From Enterobacter sp. Cy-643 (lineage in GTDB: Bacteria; Pseudomonadota; Gammaproteobacteria; Enterobacterales; Enterobacteriaceae), in the NCBI RefSeq assembly GCF_011752815.1, contig NZ_VWWV01000001.1:1364001-1428000 (forward strand): a stretch of 64,000 nucleotides of DNA, read 5' to 3'. Under the pieces are notes generated by a model. The model was not told the origin of the DNA. It made no database searches and saw only the letters and a program-made list of their open reading frames with translations. Positions 53,479 to 61,076 of this stretch are shown here, one piece after another (the stretch's first letter is position 1; the number at the start of each line of letters is the position of its first letter). Made by a program: the position numbers and the translations under genes.

Positions 53479-55674
53479 TTATGCCCGATTTCTTTCGGCG
53501 CTTTCATCCTCAGACTGATAGCGATATCCCGCGCTTCGGTAACCGGAACAGTACTCCGTCATCGCATTTGAGACCGCGCCGTTGAGCACTATCCCTTTAA
53601 CCTGAACGCCTTCTCGCTCCAGCCGGGTAATACTCTGGGTGGTTTCCTTCAGGCTGTTAAGCCTTGCCCTTGTCACCAGCAGCGTCAGGCTCGCAACGGA
53701 TTTACTGATTATCGCCGCGTCGCTTACGGCCAGCACGGGCGGAGTATCGACAATAACCATGTCATAAGTCTCTTTCGCCCAGGCCAGTAAAGCCGGGAAA
53801 CTTTCTCCCACCAGCAATGGGATGGGATCCTGCCGGGATCTCCCCCGCGTAATAACGTCGAATCCTCCAGCGTGGAAGCGGCTTACCGCTTGCTGACTGG
53901 ATACATCCCCGTTCAGCAAGGCCGACAGACCTTCCCCGCGATCCAGACCAAACATTCTATGGGCATCGCCCCGACGCATATCCGCGTCAATAAAAAGCAC
54001 CTTCTGCCCGGCCTGCGCCACCAGCGTAGCCAGCGATGTACTGACAAAGGTTTTGCCGCTGTTTTCGGTTGCGCCACAAATGATCACCACGTTGCGGCCT
54101 GTCTCCATCGTGTCAAACCAGAGGCTGGTTCTTAGCCCCCGGATAGCCTCGACGCAGAGGTCGGTGGGGTTGGCCAGGCAAAGCAATGCCGGAGCGCTGG
54201 CCGGGCTTATCTTTTTATCGGGCCACAGGCCGCCGCGCGGTTTACGCGAATGCAACGCCTGCCAGGCGGAGTGAGGCAGAGTGGTATAGACGTTCAGCCC
54301 CTGCGCTTCCAGCTGCCCGGGCGTCTCAATACGCTGAATGAGCAAACCACGGCCAAGAATAAACCCACAGGCGGCCAGCAACCCCAGCAGGGTTGAGAGG
54401 GCAATAATAAAGCCTTTTTTAGGGGACACTGGCTCAACGGGCACGGGGGCGGTGTCAATAATACGCACATTGCCAGTGATGCCGGACCGGGTAATGCCCA
54501 GCTCCTGCTGCCGGGTTAACAGCTGCATATACACTTCCTGGCCGGAGTCGACTTCTCTGCTCAGCCGGAAGATCTCCTGCTGAATGGCTGGCATATTGGC
54601 CACGCGCTGATTCAGACGTAGTTTCTCTTTTTCCAGCGTGAGCCGTTTCCCGGCAAGCGCGCGGTATGTCGGGTGCTCCTTTTTATAAAGCTGGGCTATC
54701 TCAGCCTCTTCAAACGTGAGCGTATTCAGTTGGCTATCTACGGCGGCCAGCTGCTCCAGTACGGCTTTGGTTTCCAGATTAAGATCGACCGAGTCATTAC
54801 TCTGCCGGGCCAGGTTGAGCCTGCCCTCCGCGTCGTTAAGCGTGGCGCGCACTTCCGCCAGCAGTTGATTGAGAAACTCGAGACTTTTCGCCTCTTTATC
54901 CGTCTGCCGGGCAACATTTTGCAGCAGGTAATTATCCGCCAGAAGATTAAGAGTACGCGCCAGCTGATGCGGATGGGTGCCGCTGAGGCTAAGGTGCAGC
55001 ATCCCGCTTTCGCTCCCCCTGGTCGTCACGCTGAGTGCCTTTTTCAACGTCTGGATGGCCTGCTGCTCCGTGACTCCGCTTAGCACAAACCGGCTTCCTG
55101 GGGCAGCATTCAGGGCGTTAACCGCGAGGCTTACCCCTTTCCCACGCAGCGTCTGCCCCACTTTGCCTGCCAGCCGGTCGCCGTCCAGTTCAAGGGTGTA
55201 GTGATGCGCGTCTCCCACAAGCAGCGTGGCGGTTTTACCGTCGGCAATAGAAAAAGCCCCGATGTCCGGCAAAGGAGGAACCGTTCCCGTGAACTGCGCC
55301 CATCGACTGCCTAAAATGGGAAAGTAGACCGGGGTGATAACAGTTTGTAGCCCGACGTCACGTACGGTTTTCCCCAACAGCATCCGCGACTGAAGGATCT
55401 CCACCTCAGGCTCAGTGCCTGACGCTTGTTCCGGCATCAGGCGGGTCAGCCCGCCCGGCAAAAGCCCTGCCTGTTTTTTTTCAACCTGAATAAGCACGTC
55501 TGTACTAAAGCGAGGCGGTGAAGATTGCGCGATTAACAGCCCCGCCAGCGAAGCGGTTAAGGTGACGGCGGTCATCAGCTTCCAGCCGCTGAGTAGTTTG
55601 TGTAGCAGATGCACTAAGTCAATTTCTTCGACGGGGGGACGGCGGGTTAAACGCGCGCTTTCCTCTGCAAACAT
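53479..55674 (-). CDS. wzc: Wzc-type polysaccharide co-polymerase / tyrosine autokinase
   Basis: A 731-residue BY-kinase. A Wzz domain is at about 15-110, the long periplasmic coiled coil about 240-400 and a second membrane segment near 425-450. The cytoplasmic kinase has Walker A G-A-T-E-N-S-G-K-T (about 537-545), Walker A' F-I-D-A-D-M-R and Walker B V-I-V-D-T-P-P. The tail has a short tyrosine cluster (Y-C-S-G-Y-R-S-A-G-Y-R-Y). It controls chain length and export together with Wza, and is dephosphorylated by Wzb. Etk is a close alternative name. Confidence 0.9.
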   Translation of the reverse strand: MFAEESARLTRRPPVEEIDLVHLLHKLLSGWKLMTAVTLTASLAGLLIAQSSPPRFSTDVLIQVEKKQAGLLPGGLTRLMPEQASGTEPEVEILQSRMLLGKTVRDVGLQTVITPVYFPILGSRWAQFTGTVPPLPDIGAFSIADGKTATLLVGDAHHYTLELDGDRLAGKVGQTLRGKGVSLAVNALNAAPGSRFVLSGVTEQQAIQTLKKALSVTTRGSESGMLHLSLSGTHPHQLARTLNLLADNYLLQNVARQTDKEAKSLEFLNQLLAEVRATLNDAEGRLNLARQSNDSVDLNLETKAVLEQLAAVDSQLNTLTFEEAEIAQLYKKEHPTYRALAGKRLTLEKEKLRLNQRVANMPAIQQEIFRLSREVDSGQEVYMQLLTRQQELGITRSGITGNVRIIDTAPVPVEPVSPKKGFIIALSTLLGLLAACGFILGRGLLIQRIETPGQLEAQGLNVYTTLPHSAWQALHSRKPRGGLWPDKKISPASAPALLCLANPTDLCVEAIRGLRTSLWFDTMETGRNVVIICGATENSGKTFVSTSLATLVAQAGQKVLFIDADMRRGDAHRMFGLDRGEGLSALLNGDVSSQQAVSRFHAGGFDVITRGRSRQDPIPLLVGESFPALLAWAKETYDMVIVDTPPVLAVSDAAIISKSVASLTLLVTRARLNSLKETTQSITRLEREGVQVKGIVLNGAVSNAMTEYCSGYRSAGYRYQSEDESAERNRA

Positions 55675-55686
55675 AAAAAATACCTT

Positions 55687-56127
55687 TTATTCATGAGAAT
55701 TGAGCCGGAGCGCCCACTCCCGGGCATCCTGCTCCAGCAGGCCAAAGACATGTTCAAAAAATGCCGGGCCGCGCCGCCAGGGATCCGGGATCGCCCGGCG
55801 TCGGGACCAGTGGCCAAAAAGCAGCGTTTTCCCCCGGGCCCAGGGCGCAAGGGCGACTATCTCGCTAATGTGGTGCGGCTCCATCGCCAGCAGCAGGTCA
55901 TACTGCCGGGCCATTTCAACGGTGAGCTTTCGCGGCGAGTGACCGGCCAGGGTAAGCCCGCTGCCGGAGCAGAGGCTGGCGGCCAGCGGATCGGCCAGAT
56001 GCGCCGGAACCTCAAGCGTGCCCGCCGAGTCGACGGCAAGCCCGATGCAGTCGCGGCGCAACAAGCGCTCGGCAATCGGCGAGCGGCAAAGGTTTCCGCT
56101 GCAAATCACCAGCACGGATCTCACCAT
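55687..56127 (-). CDS. wzb: Wzb-type low-molecular-weight protein tyrosine phosphatase
   Basis: A 146-residue enzyme with P-loop C-S-G-N-L-C-R-S (C-x5-R, nucleophile Cys9) and the general-acid Asp in I-P-D-P-W. It removes phosphate from the tyrosine cluster of Wzc. The gene overlaps wza by 7 bp and is followed by wzc after 12 bp, the conserved capsule/colanic-acid order. Confidence 0.92.
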   Translation of the reverse strand: MVRSVLVICSGNLCRSPIAERLLRRDCIGLAVDSAGTLEVPAHLADPLAASLCSGSGLTLAGHSPRKLTVEMARQYDLLLAMEPHHISEIVALAPWARGKTLLFGHWSRRRAIPDPWRRGPAFFEHVFGLLEQDAREWALRLNSHE

Positions 56128-57257
56128 TTATCCACTCCGGGCTTCAGCAGGCGTCCCGTCTCGGTCAGATCGCGCAGGCCGACGACCGACGGCAGCATTT
56201 GCGAAATCACCCGATTCCAGCGGGCAACCGGCGCGGTGGTGACCCAGACCAGATCGTAGGGCTCGAGCCAGAATTCGGTGCCGAGGGTCATCGCCAGCGC
56301 GTCCCGGGCGTTGAGCTGATAAACGTCGGCGATTTTGCCACCCGCGCCCTGCTTCAGCGGGCGAATAACGAATATGCCGCTGGCGTCGGCCACCTCCTGG
56401 CGCAGCCCTTCGGCGTTGCCCAGCGCTTCCGTGAGGGTCATCCCGCTGCGGTCCATCTTCAGCGTGCTTTGCTTCCCGACCTCCCCCATAACAAACACCT
56501 TCAGGGCGTCATTGCGGGGAATAAACAGGATATCGCCGGCGGACAGCATCCGGTTTTGCGACAGATCGCCTCGCTGCAGCAGGGCGTGGAGAGAAAGGCG
56601 GCTCTCCTGGCCGTTGCGGGTGAGTACCACGTTGTGCCAGTCGGCATCCGCCGTCAGGCCGCCGGCGGCATTAACCGCGTCCATCACCGTCAGCGGAATA
56701 TTGGTGAGCGGCTGCTGGCCGGACTGCGCCACCTCGCCGGTAACATAGACTTTTTGTGAGCGAAACGCGGCGATGCTGACGTCCACCTGCGGGCTTTCAA
56801 TCACCTTATCCAACTGGCCGGTAATCAGCGCCCGGACCTGGGCCAGCGTTTTTCCCGCCACTTTGAGGCGGCCAATGTAGGGGTAAAAAATGGTTCCGTC
56901 CGCGCCAACCCAGTTCCCGGAGTCACTGGCGCTGCGGTACTGGCCCGCCGGCGTCGTTAGTTCCGGATGCGACCATACGGTCACCGTCAGTACATCACCT
57001 TTTCCGATGCGGTATTCATACTCATTGAGCTGCCTGTCCAGCCCGGGATTAACCCGGGCGGCGACCTTTGCCGGGCGCAGCCGGTCGATTAGCGTCGGGG
57101 TCAGGGTATAAACGTTGACCCGCTGATGAAGCTGCTTAATTTCTGCGTCTGACGCCGGGTCGCCGGGCAGCGATAGCGTCTGGCCTGGCACCAGAGTGCA
57201 GCCGGTTAAAGCCATCCATAAGGTGGCCGTCGGGATAATACGTACTTGTTTTTTCAT
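56121..57257 (-). CDS. wza: Wza-type outer-membrane polysaccharide export lipoprotein
   Basis: A 378-residue protein collinear with E. coli Wza: N-V-Y-T-L-T-P-x-[23 protein letters not shown] and [16 protein letters not shown] lipobox M-A-L-T-G-C lies at residues 15-20. It forms the octameric outer-membrane channel. The start at 57257 is chosen because the signal peptide begins there; an in-frame extension to 57329 is improbable. No glycosyltransferase genes follow wzc, so the exported polymer is made elsewhere. GfcE is a possible alternative. Confidence 0.9.
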   Translation of the reverse strand: MKKQVRIIPTATLWMALTGCTLVPGQTLSLPGDPASDAEIKQLHQRVNVYTLTPTLIDRLRPAKVAARVNPGLDRQLNEYEYRIGKGDVLTVTVWSHPELTTPAGQYRSASDSGNWVGADGTIFYPYIGRLKVAGKTLAQVRALITGQLDKVIESPQVDVSIAAFRSQKVYVTGEVAQSGQQPLTNIPLTVMDAVNAAGGLTADADWHNVVLTRNGQESRLSLHALLQRGDLSQNRMLSAGDILFIPRNDALKVFVMGEVGKQSTLKMDRSGMTLTEALGNAEGLRQEVADASGIFVIRPLKQGAGGKIADVYQLNARDALAMTLGTEFWLEPYDLVWVTTAPVARWNRVISQMLPSVVGLRDLTETGRLLKPGVDKW

Positions 57258-57721
57258 TTCAGGCAATATCGAATAATAATGTGAGCAGTTCAATCGAGTA
57301 TCACCGGGCTGCCCTACGATTAATATCATCGCCCGCTTTAACTTTTGTAATCCCTGGATGACATTGGCGTCAGCCTTAGCTGAAGGGATGACAGGTATCC
57401 GTTTGCCAATATCTATTATTACCCGCCGCTGGAGAAGGCATAAACATTTAAGCCTTTGCCATGTAGTCGTCCCCCTACATTATCACCATGGAGAGACTAC
57501 AGGTAACACATCGCCCGCTGACTATTTCTGTTATTCACCGCCCCCTATTATATTTCAACGCAAGACAGCATCACCTTGCGAATAAAGCAGATGTCCGCCA
57601 TCAGTAATAGCTTTTGTTTGCCCCAGGCTACGCAAGTGATTATTAACGCCGGACAACACAGCCCCTTTCACTCGGTTTGAGTGACGGTAAAACATTTAAT
57701 TAAAGATAAAGGAATTTTGAT
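57258..57721. promoter_or_regulatory. Divergent control region of wza and fimbrial operons
   Basis: The 460-bp space holds no gene. It contains a palindrome ATGTAG-N8-CTACAT (57461-57480), the second copy of the composite motif (57470-57502, minus orientation) and TCACTC-GGTTT-GAGTGA (57668-57684), 38 bp before the major pilin start. AAGGA lies just before the pilin ATG. Confidence 0.55.
57470..57502 (-). promoter_or_regulatory. Composite motif CTGTAGTC-N14-ATGTAGGGGGA, copy 2
   Basis: On the minus strand CTGTAGTC (57502-57495), 14 bases, ATGTAGGGGGA (57480-57470). Both blocks and their spacing equal copy 1 at 49068-49100. It lies about 210 bp upstream of wza and 220 bp upstream of the pilin gene, pointing toward wza. 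Confidence 0.7.
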
Positions 57722-58270
57722 ATGCGTAAATCTTTCTACACTCTGGCCCCTGCCGCTCTGCTGATGATGGCCGCGATGACTCCGGCTCAGGCCGCGGGCA
57801 AGAACGCCACTCTGACAGTTACCGCGAACATTACCGCAGCAACCTGTGACGTGGTACTCGGTTCACCGGCGCTGGAGTTGGGCAGTTTTACCTCGGCTGA
57901 GTTAGCCACGGCAATGACTCCGGTAAATACTCAAAAGGTCGATGTTTCTCTAAAAAACTGCAGCACGCCGACCAGCAAAAATGTGGCCAACTTTATTGTT
58001 ACCGGTGCCACCACCGCCAGTAATTCAGCGGTATTTAATAGTGTTTCAACCTCAGATATCGGCGCGCTGGTAAAAGACGGCCCAACAATAGTTAAAGCCG
58101 GGGATAAAGTGCTGCTGAAAGACTTCACTTCAGAAACTGACAATCCGACAAAAGCTGATTTAGAAGCGCTCAATAAAAGCTTTGATATTAGTCTGACCAG
58201 CGCCATTAACAACCCAACCACCAAGGGAAGCATTCTCGCGCCAATTACCTTCCAGTTTGACTACAACTGA
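57722..58270 (+). CDS. Major fimbrial subunit (pilin)
   Basis: A 182-residue chaperone-usher pilin. It has a signal peptide ending A-Q-A-A, an N-terminal donor-strand-like T-L-T-V-T-A-N-I-T, the disulfide pair (A-A-T-C-D-V and L-K-N-C-S) and a C-terminal beta-strand ending F-Q-F-D-Y-N. It is the first gene of the operon after the long control region, consistent with the main shaft subunit. It would be secreted, folded by one of three encoded chaperones and polymerised at the usher. Confidence 0.88.
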   Translation: MRKSFYTLAPAALLMMAAMTPAQAAGKNATLTVTANITAATCDVVLGSPALELGSFTSAELATAMTPVNTQKVDVSLKNCSTPTSKNVANFIVTGATTASNSAVFNSVSTSDIGALVKDGPTIVKAGDKVLLKDFTSETDNPTKADLEALNKSFDISLTSAINNPTTKGSILAPITFQFDYN

Positions 58271-58325
58271 TTCCACTCATATTTGGCGGGAGCCGTTGGC
58301 CCGCCGCTCAATAAAGGTTAACTCA

Positions 58326-59027
58326 ATGACTCGTTATTTCCTGCATATATCGCTTGCCACCGCCTTGCTCTCAGTGACAGCCGTCTCTCAGGCTGAAGGC
58401 TTTGGGATTAATACCACCCGGCTGGTATATCCCCAGGGCGCAGGAAGTATCAACGTCACCCTGAGGAACGGCAGCGCCGCGCCGATGCTGGCGCAGTCGG
58501 CGGTTAGCCGGGTGTCATCCCACGCTGAACCGGCACCTTTTACCGTGATTCCGCCTCTGGTGCGTCTGGAGCCGAATAGTAAGCATAATCTGCGTATTCT
58601 GGAGAATAGTTCCTCCCTGCCAGCAGACCGTGAATCCGTGTTCTATTTCCGCGCCAGCGCCATTCCGGGTAGCAAACCGGGCACCGGTGAAAGCGACAAT
58701 CATCTGGTCCGCTTTGGCATCGGCAACAGCATCAAGCTGTTCTACCGGCCAAAAGGCTTGCCGGGCACCGCGCTGGATGCGCAAAAAAACCTGCAGTTCT
58801 CCCGAGTGAACCAAGGCTTAAAAGTCACCAATACCTCGCCCTATCACGTGAGCTTTGCCCATCTCAGCCTGGAGGGGAAAAATCTGCCGCTGGATAAAGC
58901 GGACGCTAAAATGATCGCCCCGTTTGCCAGCTATACCTGGCCGCTGCCTGCTGCGAAGGGCACGGTGAAGTGGGTAACTATCGACGACCACGGGGGTGAC
59001 AATGCGTTTAGCCAGAAGCTGCCTTGA
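58326..59027 (+). CDS. Periplasmic fimbrial chaperone 1
   Basis: A 233-residue PapD-like chaperone with signal peptide to S-Q-A. T-R-L-V-Y-P starts strand A1. P-F-T-V-I-P-P-L-V-R-L-E precedes the subunit-binding edge, and D-R-E-S-V-F-Y-F is the family signature. The start at 58326 has AAAGG upstream. Its end overlaps the minor subunit gene by 26 bp. It probably serves the major pilin encoded immediately upstream. Confidence 0.88.
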   Translation: MTRYFLHISLATALLSVTAVSQAEGFGINTTRLVYPQGAGSINVTLRNGSAAPMLAQSAVSRVSSHAEPAPFTVIPPLVRLEPNSKHNLRILENSSSLPADRESVFYFRASAIPGSKPGTGESDNHLVRFGIGNSIKLFYRPKGLPGTALDAQKNLQFSRVNQGLKVTNTSPYHVSFAHLSLEGKNLPLDKADAKMIAPFASYTWPLPAAKGTVKWVTIDDHGGDNAFSQKLP

Positions 59028-59565
59028 AGCGTCGGCGGGCCTGCTGTTGCTGCTGGCTTTCTCCGGGCTAAATCCTTCCCACGGCTCGTTAACCGTGATC
59101 AATTTTTCCGCCAACCTGGTGCCCGGCAGCTGCGATTTTGAACTTGATATTCCTAAGCTGCTGCTGGATCCGGTGCGGCCTGCAGAGCTTATAGCTTCCA
59201 GGCTTATTGGCGCCAAAAAAGTGGAACTGCAGATTTCAAACTGCAATGTCTCTACCTCGCTCAGGCCGTTTATCAGCGTCAGCGGTAACGGGCAAAACCT
59301 CGGGAAATGGGCCTTTCGCGATGACGCAACCTCCACGGCTAACAATATCGGCGTGATGCTGGTGAGAAGCGATACCCCGCCGGATTACAGCCATCCGGCA
59401 CTACCCAATGGCGGGAAAGTCACCTTAGACACGTCCGGCGCGGTGGTCCCCGATCAGACCCTGACCTTTTATGCCGGGCTGATCTGCGGCACCACTGCCA
59501 ACTGCCGGGCGGCTACGCTGGGCGAAGTTAACGCCACCATCGAGTTCACCCTGAACCACCCCTGA
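59002..59565 (+). CDS. Minor fimbrial subunit
   Basis: A 187-residue exported pilin-domain protein. The leader runs to S-H-G-S, followed by a mature domain with Cys pair (G-S-C-D-F and S-N-C-N) and a second Cys pair in I-C-G-T-T-A-N-C, and a pilin-like C-terminal strand T-I-E-F-T-L-N. A GGGGGT site overlaps the chaperone 1 gene and supports the ATG at 59002 rather than the GTG at 58996. It is likely a tip, adaptor or initiating subunit. Confidence 0.8.
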   Translation: MRLARSCLEASAGLLLLLAFSGLNPSHGSLTVINFSANLVPGSCDFELDIPKLLLDPVRPAELIASRLIGAKKVELQISNCNVSTSLRPFISVSGNGQNLGKWAFRDDATSTANNIGVMLVRSDTPPDYSHPALPNGGKVTLDTSGAVVPDQTLTFYAGLICGTTANCRAATLGEVNATIEFTLNHP

Positions 59566-59569
59566 GGTC

Positions 59570-60292
59570 ATGATGAAATTGCTGAGTCTTTTAAGCCGTG
59601 CTTCGGGCGTGGCGGGCCTTCTGTTGCCGCTGGTCGCTCAGGCCGACGGCGGCGGAATTGCGCTGACCAAAACGCGACTGGTGTTCAACGCAGCCGAGAA
59701 AACGCAAACCCTGATCGTCAAAAACAACAGCGACAGAGCCTGGCTTATCCACAGCCGGAGCCTGACCGCGCTGGATGGAGATGACGCCGGCACGCCGTTT
59801 ATTGTCACCCCGCCGCTGTTTCGCCTGGCCGCAGGGAAAGAACAAACCCTGCGGGTTTTGCGCAAAGAGCAGCCGCCTGAACAAGATCGGGAGTCGCTGT
59901 TTTATCTCTCAATTAAAGCGATTCCGGCCAGCCAGCAAAGCGACGCGGCGGCCCAGGTCTCGGCGGGCCTGCGTTTTAACCTCAAGCTGCTTTATCGCCC
60001 GGCAAAGCTGAAGCTCGACAATGAATTACCTGTCTGCAATTTGCGTTATTCCCGTAGCGGGGATGGGCTGAGCGTGCGTAATCCCTCGCCCTACTTTATC
60101 ACCCTTGGGGCGCTAACCCTGGACGGTCAACCCCACCAGGCCGACGCCTCCCCGCTGATGCTGCCGCCTTTCGGCAGGCAGGTTTTAGACGCGGCGGGAC
60201 CCACACGCCATGTGACATGGCAGGCGGTGGACGATCGCGGCGGGCTGGCCCCGCTCTGCAAGGCCGACGCGGCCCCTACGGAGTTACCATGA
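59570..60292 (+). CDS. Periplasmic fimbrial chaperone 2
   Basis: A 240-residue PapD-like chaperone with the K-T-R-L-V-F-N start strand, P-F-I-V-T-P-P-L-F-R-L and D-R-E-S-L-F-Y-L signatures. It differs clearly in sequence from chaperones 1 and 3. It begins 4 bp after the minor subunit gene and ends overlapping chaperone 3 by 4 bp (ATGA). Confidence 0.87.
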   Translation: MMKLLSLLSRASGVAGLLLPLVAQADGGGIALTKTRLVFNAAEKTQTLIVKNNSDRAWLIHSRSLTALDGDDAGTPFIVTPPLFRLAAGKEQTLRVLRKEQPPEQDRESLFYLSIKAIPASQQSDAAAQVSAGLRFNLKLLYRPAKLKLDNELPVCNLRYSRSGDGLSVRNPSPYFITLGALTLDGQPHQADASPLMLPPFGRQVLDAAGPTRHVTWQAVDDRGGLAPLCKADAAPTELP

Positions 60293-61044
60293 AGATAAGC
60301 CACACCTTCTCCTGCCTGCTGACGCTGTTCGCTCTGCTACAGCCTGCATTGGCCAGCGCTGAGCCGGGCCGCGCCGGCAAGGGCCTGACTTATTACGTCA
60401 CCCGCGTGGTTTACCCGGCGGCAGAGAAAAAAGGCGTCACGCTCACGGCGCACAACAAAACCAGCCGGTCGTGGCTGGTGCAATCCTTTATTCGTCCGGT
60501 CGACCCGACCACCGGCAGCATTGATATCCATAACGCGCGCCACATTAATGCGCCTTTTATCGTCACCCCGCCGCTGGAACGCCTGGAGGCCAACGGCGAG
60601 CTGACCGTGCGCATTCGCCGCAATGCGGAGCCGCTGCCTCAGGATCGCGAATCGGTCTTTTTTATCGCCATGAAAGCCATTCCTGCCGAAAAAACGGACG
60701 CAAAACAACAGAATGAAAACAAGGTCGTGCTGGCGGTCGTGAACAGCATGAAGGTCTTTTATCGCCCCGAAGGGCTGGAAAAGTATGCCATCGAAGATGT
60801 TGCCGCGAAGCTGAGTTTTACCCGGCAGGGAGACGCCCTGATTGCCAAAAACCCCACGCCCTACTGGCTGACCTTTGCCCGCCTGAGCGTGGGCAAAAAT
60901 ACCCTGGATAAAGCGCAGCTCCGGCTGATGGTACCGCCGAAAGGCGAGCAGACCTACCGCTTCCCACAGGGCGCCGCTGGCCAGATTGAGTGGCAGCTGA
61001 TTGATGAAGACGGCTGGCATACCGAGCCGCTGAAGCAGGGCTAG
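60289..61044 (+). CDS. Periplasmic fimbrial chaperone 3
   Basis: A 251-residue PapD-like chaperone: V-T-R-V-V-Y-P, P-F-I-V-T-P-P-L-E-R-L-E and D-R-E-S-V-F-F-I, with signal peptide ending A-S-A-E. The ATG at 60289 overlaps the stop of chaperone 2; a longer in-frame extension has no support. Two chaperone genes in direct tandem next to one usher suggest division of labour among subunits or a donated chaperone. Confidence 0.87.
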   Translation: MKISHTFSCLLTLFALLQPALASAEPGRAGKGLTYYVTRVVYPAAEKKGVTLTAHNKTSRSWLVQSFIRPVDPTTGSIDIHNARHINAPFIVTPPLERLEANGELTVRIRRNAEPLPQDRESVFFIAMKAIPAEKTDAKQQNENKVVLAVVNSMKVFYRPEGLEKYAIEDVAAKLSFTRQGDALIAKNPTPYWLTFARLSVGKNTLDKAQLRLMVPPKGEQTYRFPQGAAGQIEWQLIDEDGWHTEPLKQG

Positions 61045-61076
61045 CCGGGGCCGAAGACGCAATGGAAACCAAAATA

